Of a stretch of DNA of 64,000 nucleotides, positions 16,875 through 25,608 are shown one piece after another. The stretch's first letter is position 1. Each line of letters begins with the position of its first letter. The translations under genes were made by a program, and so were the position numbers. The DNA comes from Flavobacteriales bacterium UBA952 (GTDB lineage Bacteria > Bacteroidota > Bacteroidia > Flavobacteriales_D > Crocinitomicaceae): NCBI GenBank assembly GCA_002293185.1, contig DBCS01000002.1, positions 143,555-207,554 on the forward strand, written 5' to 3'. The notes under the pieces are model-generated. The model did not search any database and was not told the origin of the DNA. It saw only the letters and a program-made list of their open reading frames with translations.

Positions 16875-17546
16875 TTATTGCACGTGATAGTCAGAATATT
16901 CTTGCTCGTCGGCATAGTAATATATACGCACCATTGCAGTATCGTTCAAGAAGTCAATTTTACCGACTTCTACGCGGTTGATGGTGAGTCCGGTTCTTTT
17001 CTCTAAATCTGCTTTGAGGAGGTCTTGGTTTTCCGGTTTAATGAGGTCTATACGCTCATAGTTTATGGTCTTGCGTGTTTCGTGTTTCATCAGTACCACG
17101 TTCTCTAAAACATAGGTGAGTAGTACGACTGTAACATTAATAACAGCTACCTCTGAAATACTGAGTTCATTGGATGCCAATGCATTCACTACACTTACAC
17201 CGATGACCATAAATAAGTAGGTCATTTCTTTGATTTCAATGGCATCGGTGCGGTATCGGATAATTCCAAAAATCGCAAATAATCCTAGACCCATTCCGGT
17301 ATCAATATCCATTTGCATGAGCCCAAAACACAAGAAAAAGGTAATCGTACCAATTAAATAATAGGTAAATAAGTAATCTTTGCGACGCGTTTTAGCGTAA
17401 TAGAGTACACGAATTAAAATCGTCAAAAAGAGAAGGTTGATTCCGAATCTGATTAAAAGACCGTAAAAGTCTTCACTAAACCAGGTGATGGTATTCGGTG
17501 AGATTGCTTTTTTGAGCGGAAAGAAAAATAAGAGGTCAGTGAGCAT
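16875..17546 (-). CDS. DUF4956 membrane protein of the polyphosphate polymerase pair
   Basis: A 223-residue inner-membrane protein with about four hydrophobic segments (near 28-45, 58-78, 84-98, 108-145), including GIIRYRTDAIEIKEMTYLF, which is characteristic of DUF4956, and a soluble C-terminal domain. Genes of this family sit beside VTC-domain polyphosphate polymerase genes, as here with an 11-nt overlap. The molecular role is unknown; a membrane partner for the polymerase is a reasonable inference. Confidence 0.85.
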   Translation of the reverse strand: MLTDLLFFFPLKKAISPNTITWFSEDFYGLLIRFGINLLFLTILIRVLYYAKTRRKDYLFTYYLIGTITFFLCFGLMQMDIDTGMGLGLFAIFGIIRYRTDAIEIKEMTYLFMVIGVSVVNALASNELSISEVAVINVTVVLLTYVLENVVLMKHETRKTINYERIDLIKPENQDLLKADLEKRTGLTINRVEVGKIDFLNDTAMVRIYYYADEQEYSDYHVQ

Positions 17547-18291
17547 GGTTGATTTTATTTAAAAAAAGTAGCTTCTTTTTGAAGCGATTAAATCTGAGTA
17601 CTTCTTCGCCGTAGATTTCTACACTTCCAATGCAATATTTGGAGAGGCGATATGGTCTGATTCGTTCCTTTTTCATGAGTTTGTAAAAAGGGGAATTGCG
17701 GTCTAGGTTTTCTTGTTTGAGTTCGGCAATCACCAACTGATCGAAATTGCGCTGGATTTCACCCATGTGAAAGTGGATGTTGAAGTCGAGGGTAAGTCTT
17801 TCTCTGGAGGTCCTAGAAACGAGCGTGATGCGCTGAAAAGCGTTCCACATAGTTGGTTTTAATTGGGCGTCTATATTGAGTTGTCTGCGCAAAAAATCGC
17901 GTTCCTTTTCATCCTGAAGTTCATTGAAATCATTGGTAAGGATTCTACGCTTATCTGTTCTACCCTTGAACTTGTGCTTGATTTCCAAAAAGAAAATATT
18001 GGATTCTACATATTTGCGAATACGCACCTTGAATCGATCGGCTTTACCATTGTGGTGATCCCGAAAAAAGGAAAATGTAGCATCGTCAAAATAAAGGCTT
18101 TCATAATGAGGCAGCATGGTTCCTTCTACTTTAAGCGCGCGATAGTCGATGGCTAAAATAGGTAGAAAACGCATGAGGTCTTCTTGGCGGAAGGCAAATT
18201 TGGTGTCTATGCGATTCATTAGGTTGACGTCGGCCATTTCTCTAAGAAAAATGGGGTCAAACTCTTCGATTGCTGTTATAATACTACTCAT
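17536..18291 (-). CDS. VTC-domain polyphosphate polymerase
   Basis: A 251-residue soluble triphosphate-tunnel-fold protein. VTC signatures are visible: LMNRIDTKFAF near residue 25, YESLYFDDATFSFFRDHHNGK, the basic strand FKVRIRKY (about 88-95), FFLEIKHKFKGRTDKRR (about 99-115) and later charged tunnel strands (LTLDFNIHF, LVIAELKQE). The eukaryotic homologue Vtc4 makes polyphosphate from ATP. First gene of the eleven-gene minus-strand run; the ATG at 18291 is preferred over the TTG one codon upstream. Confidence 0.88.
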   Translation of the reverse strand: MSSIITAIEEFDPIFLREMADVNLMNRIDTKFAFRQEDLMRFLPILAIDYRALKVEGTMLPHYESLYFDDATFSFFRDHHNGKADRFKVRIRKYVESNIFFLEIKHKFKGRTDKRRILTNDFNELQDEKERDFLRRQLNIDAQLKPTMWNAFQRITLVSRTSRERLTLDFNIHFHMGEIQRNFDQLVIAELKQENLDRNSPFYKLMKKERIRPYRLSKYCIGSVEIYGEEVLRFNRFKKKLLFLNKINHAH

Positions 18292-18301
18292 CAATATGTT
18301 T

Positions 18302-18309
18302 CAAAAATA
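18302..18309 (-). promoter_or_regulatory. -7 promoter box TATTTTTG of the VTC/lpxK operon
   Basis: Exact TAnnTTTG on the minus strand, 10 nt before the ATG at 18291. It lies back to back with the purT box (18331-18338) in a 51-bp divergent gap. Confidence 0.55.
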
Positions 18310-18330
18310 ACAATTTCTTTGCTGTTTGTG

Positions 18331-18338
18331 TACATTTG
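18331..18338 (+). promoter_or_regulatory. -7 promoter box TACATTTG of purT
   Basis: Exact TAnnTTTG match ending 4 nt before the purT ATG at 18343; predicts a leaderless mRNA. Confidence 0.65.
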
Positions 18339-18342
18339 TCTT

Positions 18343-19515
18343 ATGAAGTTTAATATTCTACTACTCGGCTCTGGCGAACTCGGAAAAGAGTTTGCTATAG
18401 CTGCTCAACGCTACGGACAGACCATTATTGCTGTGGATAGCTACCCAGGTGCACCTGCAATGCAGGTTGCTGACCATTTTGAGGTGATTGATATGTTAGA
18501 CGCAGCCGAACTTGACAGGGTTGTCGCCAAACATCATCCAGATCTCATTGTTCCAGAGATTGAAGCGATTCGAACAGAAAGATTTTATAGCTATGAAGCA
18601 CAAGGCATTCAAGTGGTACCGAGTGCAAAAGCAGCAAATTTCACGATGAATCGCAAGGCCATTCGCGATTTAGCCGCCAAAGAAGTAGGTGTTCGCACCG
18701 CTCCTTATCGCTACGCCACCAGCCTACGAGAACTCAAAGAGGGTGTTTCGTTTTGTGGTTTGCCCTGTGTGGTTAAGCCCTTAATGTCTAGCTCCGGAAA
18801 AGGGCAATCAGTGATTCATACAGAAGGGGACATCGAGAAAGCCTGGAATTACGCCATGGAAGGTTCACGCGGGGATTTAAAAGAAGTTATCGTCGAAGGA
18901 TTTATCAATTTTGACTACGAAATCACTTTGCTAACGGTGACCCAAAAGAATGGCCCAACGCTTTTTTGCGCACCAATTGGTCACCGCCAAGAGCGCGGTG
19001 ATTACCAAGAAAGTTGGCAGCCGATGCCCATGAACCCCATTCATTTAGCAGAGGCACAAGACATGGCAGCTCGGGTTACAAAAGAACTAGGAGGCGCTGG
19101 CATTTGGGGTGTAGAATTTTTTATTACACAGGATGGAGCTTACTTCTCAGAGCTTTCGCCGCGCCCTCACGATACCGGAATGGTTACTTTAGCCGGCACC
19201 CAAAATCTCAATGAATTTGAGCTGCATGCACGCGCTATTCTTGGCCTGCCTATTTCAGAAATTCATCAAATCCAAAATGGGGCGAGTGCAGTCATTCTTG
19301 CCGATCAAACCAGCCCAACCGCACCCAGTTTTTTGGGCCTTGACCACGTATTAAAGGACCCAAATACAGAGGTTCGTATTTTTGGCAAGCCGAGTACTCG
19401 CCCCTACAGGCGCATGGCTGTTGCTTTGTGTTTTGGATCAGACCCGGTAGAAAGTTTGGTTCAAAAAGCTAAATTAGCAGCGGCAGCTGTTCAACTCAGT
19501 TATTCAAACGATTAA
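18343..19515 (+). CDS. purT: formate-dependent phosphoribosylglycinamide formyltransferase PurT
   Basis: Third step of de novo purine synthesis: GAR + formate + ATP to formyl-GAR. The 390-residue ATP-grasp enzyme has the N-terminal LLLGSGELGKEFAIAAQ (about 5-21), VPEIEAIRTE, CVVKPLMSSSGKGQS (about 146-160), the ADP-binding VIVEGFINFDYEI and SPRPHDTGMVTL (about 276-287). Length equals that of E. coli PurT (392). The ATG at 18343 fits the family; an upstream in-frame TTG at 18319 would add eight residues and cover the promoter box. Confidence 0.96.
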   Translation: MKFNILLLGSGELGKEFAIAAQRYGQTIIAVDSYPGAPAMQVADHFEVIDMLDAAELDRVVAKHHPDLIVPEIEAIRTERFYSYEAQGIQVVPSAKAANFTMNRKAIRDLAAKEVGVRTAPYRYATSLRELKEGVSFCGLPCVVKPLMSSSGKGQSVIHTEGDIEKAWNYAMEGSRGDLKEVIVEGFINFDYEITLLTVTQKNGPTLFCAPIGHRQERGDYQESWQPMPMNPIHLAEAQDMAARVTKELGGAGIWGVEFFITQDGAYFSELSPRPHDTGMVTLAGTQNLNEFELHARAILGLPISEIHQIQNGASAVILADQTSPTAPSFLGLDHVLKDPNTEVRIFGKPSTRPYRRMAVALCFGSDPVESLVQKAKLAAAAVQLSYSND

Positions 19516-19537
19516 CTCCATATTTCAAACAACTTAG

Positions 19538-21334
19538 ATGATGAAACCTCGTTTTTTTCTTGTTTTCTTATTTTGGCTTCCACTTTGCTTGCATGCTAGT
19601 CAGCTCTCCTATCATTTATCCATGCCGCAGCCAAACTCACATTACTTTGCGGTCAAAATAGAGATTCAGCAAAATGAAGCGGCAGTGCAGCAGTTCAAAT
19701 TGCCAGTTTGGACGCCGGGTTCGTATTTAGTGCGCGAATTTTCTAAAAATGTCAATCAGGTGCGCGCAATTGATGCCCAAGGAAAGCAACTTTCTGTTCA
19801 AAAAACGACTAAAAATGCATGGGAAGTTCAGTGTAAAGGTGTTTCCACTTACACGGTCTTCTATGAAGTTTACGCTTTCGAGCTCTCTGTTCGCACCCCT
19901 TTTCTAGACAACACACATGGTTTTGTTGCCGGTGCAGGGGTATTCATGTACACAGAAGAAACCCGCAATCAAAAAGGAGTTCTACACATTCATCCGCATG
20001 CGAGTTTTAAGAAGATTAGCACAGCGTTAGCACCGATTGATTACAAGGCCGATGCAGGGGTAATGGACAAATTTGAAATTGGCATACAATCTTTTATATA
20101 TGAAGATTATGACCAACTCGTAGATAGCCCAATAGAAATTGGAAATCACCAAGAATTTACCTTTTTAGCGTCGGGTGTCAGACACCGCGTTGCCATGTAT
20201 GGAGCGTCAAATGCAAACATCAAAGATTTGCAAAGAGACATGCCCAAAGTCGTAGAGGCAGCCACGGGTGTTTTTGGCAGCAACCCCAACAATGATTATC
20301 TTTTTATTGTACACAATGTAAAGGATGGCCAAGGTGGTCTCGAACACAAAAATTCTTGCGTTTTAAGTGTAAGTCGTTGGTCTTACGCCGGCGCTGACTA
20401 TTTAGGGTTCATCAATTTAGTTGCACACGAGTACTTTCATCTTTGGAATGTAAAACGGATTCGACCAATAGAACTTGGGCCATTTAATTATGACCAAGAG
20501 TGCTACACTTCTTTGCTTTGGGTCATGGAAGGAATCACTTCTTATTATGATGAATTACTTCTTTTGCGCGCAGGATTTTACACCAAAACAGATTTTCTCA
20601 ATAAATTACAAAGCCAAATTAATTATGTGGAAGGAAGCCCAGGATCAAGAGTACAGCCTGTAGCCCACGCAAGTTTTGACGCTTGGATCAAAGCGTATCG
20701 GCCCAATGAGAATTCTGCCAATACTACCATGACCTATTATTCTCGGGGTGCTGTAATAGGCGCAGTTCTCGATGCATTTTTAATACAGAAATCAAAAGCA
20801 AAACAAAGCTTAGATGGTTTTATGCAACTGCTCTATCAAAAGTATGCACTCGGGCTCCAACGCGGTTTTTCTGAGGCTGAATTTGAACAAGAATTGGCTA
20901 ATTATTGCGGGCAAGACATGCATGCATTTTTTGCGCAATACGTAAATGGAACAGAAATTATTCCGTATCAAAAGTACTTTGAACCACTCGGTATAAAAGT
21001 AACAGACCTCACCAATACACTCACCAATTTTGGTGCTGCTTTAGAAGGAGGGGAGTTACTAAAGGTAAGAACGGTACGCAGCGGATCAGCCGCAGAAGAC
21101 GCAGGCATTAGTGCAGGCGACGAAATACTTGCCTGTGATGGTTATAGAATAGATAAAACGAGCTTGGAGAACAAATACAATAACTTGCTTCCTGGCGTTG
21201 AACTTGAATTATTAGTTTCGAGAGACGGTAAAGTTTTTACCACTAAATGCGTCATGAAAACCTATGCTAAACCTCAATTTTCACTTCAAATTACAGATGT
21301 CAATGCACCGTTACTTTCTTATTGGTTGCGCTAA
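19538..21334 (+). CDS. M61 family (glycyl-aminopeptidase-like) peptidase with PDZ domain
   Basis: A 598-residue exported metalloprotease. It has a signal peptide (MMKPRFFLVFLFWLPLCLHAS), an N-terminal M61-type beta domain (about 20-185, WTPGSYLVREFSKNV), the catalytic part with zinc motif HEYFHLWNVKRIRP (about 297-310) and downstream Glu (MEGITSYYDELL), and a C-terminal PDZ domain (about 475-575, GSAAEDAGISAGDEILACDG). It probably acts in the periplasm or outside the cell on peptides. It follows purT by 22 nt; the next gene starts inside its 3' end. Confidence 0.92.
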   Translation: MMKPRFFLVFLFWLPLCLHASQLSYHLSMPQPNSHYFAVKIEIQQNEAAVQQFKLPVWTPGSYLVREFSKNVNQVRAIDAQGKQLSVQKTTKNAWEVQCKGVSTYTVFYEVYAFELSVRTPFLDNTHGFVAGAGVFMYTEETRNQKGVLHIHPHASFKKISTALAPIDYKADAGVMDKFEIGIQSFIYEDYDQLVDSPIEIGNHQEFTFLASGVRHRVAMYGASNANIKDLQRDMPKVVEAATGVFGSNPNNDYLFIVHNVKDGQGGLEHKNSCVLSVSRWSYAGADYLGFINLVAHEYFHLWNVKRIRPIELGPFNYDQECYTSLLWVMEGITSYYDELLLLRAGFYTKTDFLNKLQSQINYVEGSPGSRVQPVAHASFDAWIKAYRPNENSANTTMTYYSRGAVIGAVLDAFLIQKSKAKQSLDGFMQLLYQKYALGLQRGFSEAEFEQELANYCGQDMHAFFAQYVNGTEIIPYQKYFEPLGIKVTDLTNTLTNFGAALEGGELLKVRTVRSGSAAEDAGISAGDEILACDGYRIDKTSLENKYNNLLPGVELELLVSRDGKVFTTKCVMKTYAKPQFSLQITDVNAPLLSYWLR

Positions 21335-22574
21335 TTTTTTGGTACTTGGGCTGCTGGCTCAACCCTTCAAAAATATTCAAATTCCGCCGGTTGCTTCTAA
21401 ATATGATTTCAATGAGTGCGAGCCTTCAATTGCGATTAATCCGCGCAATCCGAAAGAAATTTCTGCAGGTACCGTCTTGCAGGGTTATCATTATTCCTCC
21501 GACGGAGGCTTAACGTGGAAATCAAATGCTTTAAAAAGTCCATTTGGGGTCTACGGCGACCCTGTTTTGCAATATGATCAAAATGGCCGTTTGTATTATT
21601 TCCACCTGAGTGATTACATCAAAACTAGTCACCTCGACCGAATTGTTTGCCAGGTTGCAGACAAACCAGGTCAGTTTTCAAAGGGTTCTTTTCCAGCACC
21701 GAATGGTACAAAAGTACAGGACAAGCATTGGGTGGTGATAGACCCCAAAACAAATGTGGTTTACATGACCTGGACACAATTTGACGCCTATGATTCTGCA
21801 GATCCTAAAGACAGCTCTATCATTGTTTTTTCCAAATCTTTAGACCGAGGCCAAAGTTGGACCCAACCCCTTCGGATTTCTAAATTTGGTGGAGATTGCC
21901 TCGATGGCGACAACACGGTTGAAGGTGCAGTGCCAGCACTTGGTCCAAACGGTGAAATCTACGTGTGTTGGACTGGCCCGCGCGGCATCATGTTTCAAAA
22001 ATCTACCGATGGCGGACGCACGTGGTTGGCTCAAGAACGAAAGCTTTCCGACCATATTGGCGGTTGGGACATCCAAATTCCAGGTATTTATCGCGCCAAT
22101 GGCCTTCCATTTTTGATGTCTGATCTCAGTGGTGGCCCAAACAATGGCGCGCTGTATCTCAACTGGTGTGACCAGCGTAATGGCTCGGATAATACCGACG
22201 TTTGGCTCATGAAATCTACGGACGGAGGACTTACTTGGGCCGAACCTCAACGCGTGAATCAGGATAAAGAATCCCGTCATCAGTTTCTCACCTCGATGTG
22301 TGTAGATCCTGTGCGCGGAGATTTACATTTTGTCTACTATGATCGCAGGCGTTTTAAAGATAACCGAACAGATGTCATATGGGCAACAAGTACCGACGGA
22401 GGCGTCTCTTTTAAAGAACAACGCATCTCTGAACAACCATTTGTGCCAAATCCGTTGGTATTTTTTGGTGATTACCTTGGAATTGCTGCTTACAATGGAA
22501 AGGTAAGACCAATTTGGCCGCGCATGGACAACAGTAAAATTTCCTTGTGGGTAGCTTTAATTGATCTTGACTGA
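21303..22574 (+). CDS. exported BNR/Asp-box propeller protein (sialidase-like fold)
   Basis: A 423-residue protein with signal MHRYFLIGCANFLVLGLLAQ. At least five Asp-box motifs (S-x-D-x-G-x-T-W) are visible: SSDGGLTWKS, SLDRGQSWTQ, STDGGRTWLA, STDGGLTWAE and STDGGVSFKE, spaced as in a six-bladed propeller. The catalytic arginine triad of true sialidases cannot be confirmed by eye, so only the fold is called. The start at 21303 lies inside the end of the M61 gene (32-nt overlap); an ATG two codons earlier is also possible. Ung begins 1 nt after its stop. Confidence 0.8.
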   Translation: MHRYFLIGCANFLVLGLLAQPFKNIQIPPVASKYDFNECEPSIAINPRNPKEISAGTVLQGYHYSSDGGLTWKSNALKSPFGVYGDPVLQYDQNGRLYYFHLSDYIKTSHLDRIVCQVADKPGQFSKGSFPAPNGTKVQDKHWVVIDPKTNVVYMTWTQFDAYDSADPKDSSIIVFSKSLDRGQSWTQPLRISKFGGDCLDGDNTVEGAVPALGPNGEIYVCWTGPRGIMFQKSTDGGRTWLAQERKLSDHIGGWDIQIPGIYRANGLPFLMSDLSGGPNNGALYLNWCDQRNGSDNTDVWLMKSTDGGLTWAEPQRVNQDKESRHQFLTSMCVDPVRGDLHFVYYDRRRFKDNRTDVIWATSTDGGVSFKEQRISEQPFVPNPLVFFGDYLGIAAYNGKVRPIWPRMDNSKISLWVALIDLD

Positions 22575-22575
22575 C

Positions 22576-23247
22576 ATGTTTTTTCCAAAAGAAACCTCCT
22601 GGCATCGTGTTTTAATAGATGAATTCAAGGCTCCTTATTATTTACAGCTTCAAAACAAAGTAGAGGAGGCATTTAAGCAAACCCCCGATCGTATTTTTCC
22701 ACCAAAGCCGCAAATTTTTAAGGCATTTGAATTATGTCCTTGGGAGGATCTTCGGGTGGTGATTTTAGGTCAGGATCCTTACCCAACAAAAGGTCATGCG
22801 CATGGTTTGTGTTTTTCTGTTGCAACTGATGTCAAGCCATTGCCTAAAAGTTTGAATAATATTTTCAAGGAAAGGACTTCAGACCTAGATTTGTCATATT
22901 TACCTGATGGAAATCTGGAGGGCTGGGCGCGCCAAGGAGTCTTGTTGCTTAACAATGTACTTACAGTACGAGAAGGAGAACCTGATAGCCATAAAAACTG
23001 GGGTTGGGAGCAGTTTACCGATGCAGTTATTCAAAAAATCGCCGCTGAAAAAGAGCATATTGTATATATCCTTTGGGGGGCAAAAGCCCAAGCGAAAGCA
23101 AGTTGGATAAATGAATCTAGGAACTTAATCTTGAAGGCAGTGCATCCTTCCCCTCTTTCAGCTCATCGCGGCTTTTTTGGCTGCAGGCATTTTAGTAAAA
23201 CAAATGCTTATTTGCAGAAGCTTGGAACGCAAGAAATTCAATGGTAA
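22576..23247 (+). CDS. ung: uracil-DNA glycosylase
   Basis: Removes uracil from DNA. The 223-residue family 1 enzyme shows the water-activating loop GQDPYPTKGHAHGLCFS (about 65-81), the uracil-binding VLLLNNVLTV (about 119-128) and the Leu-intercalation loop HPSPLSAHRGFFGCRHF (about 188-204). The start at 22576 (MFFPKETSWH) sits 1 nt after the preceding stop and fits the family. Confidence 0.96.
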   Translation: MFFPKETSWHRVLIDEFKAPYYLQLQNKVEEAFKQTPDRIFPPKPQIFKAFELCPWEDLRVVILGQDPYPTKGHAHGLCFSVATDVKPLPKSLNNIFKERTSDLDLSYLPDGNLEGWARQGVLLLNNVLTVREGEPDSHKNWGWEQFTDAVIQKIAAEKEHIVYILWGAKAQAKASWINESRNLILKAVHPSPLSAHRGFFGCRHFSKTNAYLQKLGTQEIQW

Positions 23248-23252
23248 TTGCG

Positions 23253-23260
23253 TACCTTTG
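23253..23260 (+). promoter_or_regulatory. -7 promoter box TACCTTTG of hemE
   Basis: Exact TAnnTTTG match 5 nt before the hemE ATG, directly behind the ung stop codon, so hemE can be transcribed independently of ung. Confidence 0.6.
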
Positions 23261-23265
23261 TAAAG

Positions 23266-24312
23266 ATGATTCAAAACGATTTATTTCTACGCGCACACCG
23301 TGGCGATGCCATCGAGCGTTATCCAGTATGGCTCATGCGTCAAGCAGGCCGAATCTTACCCGAATACCGCGCAGTCCGCGCCAAGCTTTCCGGCTTTAAA
23401 GAATTAGTAGAAACACCTGAATTTGCCACCGAAGTAACCATACAACCTGTCGATCTACTTGGTGTAGATGCGGCCATTATTTTTTCTGATATCTTGGTGA
23501 TACCAGAAGCAATGGGTTTGCCTTATCAGATGATAGAGCAAAAGGGCCCATGGTTTGAAAACACCATTCGGACGCAAGCGCAACTAGATTTACTCGATAC
23601 GCACATAGATGTGCAAGATCGTTTATGGTATGTTTTTGAGGCGCTCAAGCAAACCAAAACTGCTTTAAATAACCGTGTTCCTCTCATTGGTTTTGCAGGC
23701 GCACCCTGGACTATTCTTTGTTATATGGTAGAAGGCAAAGGTTCCAAAACTTTTAGTGAATCGAGAAAATTACTTTACACGCAGCCAAAATTAGCACACG
23801 AACTCCTGCAGCGCATCACAGACGTAACCATAGCGTACTTAAAAGGTCAACTTGCTGCTGGTGCCGATGCCCTTCAGCTTTTTGATTCATGGGCTGGCAT
23901 TCTCGGCGAAGACCAATACAATGAGTTTGGTTTGCACTATATCCAACAAATTTGTCAGGCTTTAGAAGGAATTCCACTTACTGTATTTTCCAAAGGAGCA
24001 GTGGCCTCATTACCAGAAATCTCACAACTTCCGTGCACCACCATAGGTCTAGATTGGAACATGTCTGTTGCTGTGGCACGAAGTTTGGTCCAAGGTCAAA
24101 AAACCTTACAAGGCAATTTGGATCCTTGTGTGCTCTATGGAAGCCCACAAATGATTGAGCAAGAAACCAAAAAAATGCTCAATTCCTTTAAAAGTCAAAG
24201 ACATATTGTAAATTTGGGTCACGGGGTGTATCCCGATATTGATCCAGAAATGGTCAAAGTATTTATAAATACCGTTAAAAACTATGAAATTACAAACCAC
24301 GCCAATTCGTAG
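23266..24312 (+). CDS. hemE: uroporphyrinogen decarboxylase
   Basis: Converts uroporphyrinogen III to coproporphyrinogen III in haem synthesis. The 348-residue protein carries PVWLMRQAGRILPEYRAVR near residue 22, with its substrate-binding Arg, VDAAIIFSDILVIPEAMG with the catalytic Asp (about 73-90), GFAGAPWTILCYMVEG (about 140), and LQLFDSWAG and GLDWNMSV. Start at 23266; a TTG six codons upstream overlaps the promoter box. No other haem gene is adjacent. Its 3' end overlaps the OmpA-family gene by 29 nt. Confidence 0.96.
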   Translation: MIQNDLFLRAHRGDAIERYPVWLMRQAGRILPEYRAVRAKLSGFKELVETPEFATEVTIQPVDLLGVDAAIIFSDILVIPEAMGLPYQMIEQKGPWFENTIRTQAQLDLLDTHIDVQDRLWYVFEALKQTKTALNNRVPLIGFAGAPWTILCYMVEGKGSKTFSESRKLLYTQPKLAHELLQRITDVTIAYLKGQLAAGADALQLFDSWAGILGEDQYNEFGLHYIQQICQALEGIPLTVFSKGAVASLPEISQLPCTTIGLDWNMSVAVARSLVQGQKTLQGNLDPCVLYGSPQMIEQETKKMLNSFKSQRHIVNLGHGVYPDIDPEMVKVFINTVKNYEITNHANS

Positions 24313-25528
24313 CTTATTACTTGCTTGTTCAGTTCTATTGCTCACTCAAAGCTTTTTTGCTCAAAAGGGCAAAAAAACCAATGAAAAGGAAATTATCAAC
24401 ATTACTTTTGAAGGTGCTGCTGACGATCTTTCTGAACTGAATGGAATAGATGCCGCAGGCTCAGCTATTAGTTCTCCAACAGAAATCAAAGCAGATTTAT
24501 TCTCCAAATCAGTAAATGGGGATATCGGAATTCCAGCCAATATCTATGGTTCTGAAGAGCCTACTACCGAAAACGGAGGAAATGTCTACGCAGGTATTGT
24601 TGCCTTTAAGCCCGGAAAATTAGCAGGCGAGCGCTCTTACATCACCATTCAACTGATGCAAGGGAAGGAGTCCGTCACCCTTAAAAAAGGCCTCACCTAC
24701 TGTGTTGAATATTCACTTTCATTGGCCGAGTCTTCTAAATTTGCTTGTAATAACATGGCTGCATACTTTTCAAAAGACAAACCTGCCAATGGCGAGGCCG
24801 GTTCTATCTACATGAGTGGAGACCACGTAATGAAATCTACGGTCAACAAAGTATACAACGGCTTTTTTAATTGGGAAAAGGTATGTAATATCTATACAGC
24901 CAAAGGTGATGAAAAATACCTGACTATCGGCAACTTTGATCTCAACGACAAAACAACATATCAAGCTGTCAAAAAACCAAAAGATGCCGAGGCAGACCCT
25001 CTTACGCATGCATATTATTACATAGACAACATTATTGTTCGTCTGGTCGATAACTCAACTGAGTGTGCTTGTTACAACGCTAAACCACCCAAAATTGAAG
25101 ACTCATTTTCTGAGTTAGTATACGAAAAAACACCGCAAATCGATGACAAAATGTCTATCGATAAAAAAATTGCAGCCCAAACGATTTACTTCCGTCAAGG
25201 CAAAGCTTCCCTAACAGAAAACGCTAGAGAAAATTTAGATTTCATTATTGCACAAATGAATGCTGATCAAAAGTTGAGAGTAGAAATAATTGGTCATAAC
25301 AACGCACTTGAAATCAAAGCCGGAGAAGAAAACGAAGTATATCTTGATATGGATCGCAAAAGAGTTGCAATTGCAGTAAAATACTTAACTAATAATGGCA
25401 TCGATGAGTCCCGACTTATCAAAACTTTTAAGACAGATTCCACACCAAGTATCGAAATTGATGAAGACGACGATCCAGAAGTAAAGGATGCTAAAAACCG
25501 ACGAATTGAATTTAAGGTTTCGCTCTGA
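24284..25528 (+). CDS. OmpA-family outer-membrane/peptidoglycan-associated protein
   Basis: A 414-residue exported protein with a signal peptide (about 1-26, LLLACSVLLLTQSFFAQ). Residues about 35-265 are beta-rich and look like a jelly-roll or carbohydrate-binding type domain, with cysteines (TYCVEY, KFACNN, STECACYNAKPP). Residues about 300-414 are an OmpA-like peptidoglycan-binding domain (TIYFRQGKASLTENARENL, VEIIGHNN, DMDRKRVAIAVKYL, NRRIEFKV). No transmembrane barrel is present. It starts 29 nt inside hemE, so the two are cotranscribed, and ends at a bidirectional terminator. Confidence 0.8.
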   Translation: MKLQTTPIRSLLLACSVLLLTQSFFAQKGKKTNEKEIINITFEGAADDLSELNGIDAAGSAISSPTEIKADLFSKSVNGDIGIPANIYGSEEPTTENGGNVYAGIVAFKPGKLAGERSYITIQLMQGKESVTLKKGLTYCVEYSLSLAESSKFACNNMAAYFSKDKPANGEAGSIYMSGDHVMKSTVNKVYNGFFNWEKVCNIYTAKGDEKYLTIGNFDLNDKTTYQAVKKPKDAEADPLTHAYYYIDNIIVRLVDNSTECACYNAKPPKIEDSFSELVYEKTPQIDDKMSIDKKIAAQTIYFRQGKASLTENARENLDFIIAQMNADQKLRVEIIGHNNALEIKAGEENEVYLDMDRKRVAIAVKYLTNNGIDESRLIKTFKTDSTPSIEIDEDDDPEVKDAKNRRIEFKVSL

Positions 25529-25560
25529 GGTTAGACAATCAAACCTAAAAACAAATAAAA

Positions 25561-25588
25561 AAAACCGCAGCATCCCTGCGGTTTTTTT
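25561..25588. terminator. bidirectional Rho-independent terminator
   Basis: CCGCAG (25565-25570) pairs with CTGCGG (25576-25581) around CATCC, flanked by an A-run on the left and a T-run on the right. It serves the plus-strand OmpA-family gene and the convergent maf gene. Confidence 0.93.
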
Positions 25589-25608
25589 TATTTGAATTTG
25601 AACACCTA

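Noticed and set aside
21840..22280. 146-codon minus-strand open frame.
   Set aside because: Antisense shadow of the BNR propeller gene; its apparent order comes from the Asp-box repeats.
21303..22574. Calling the BNR protein a sialidase.
   Set aside because: Asp boxes show the fold only; the catalytic Arg, Tyr and Glu could not be located with confidence.
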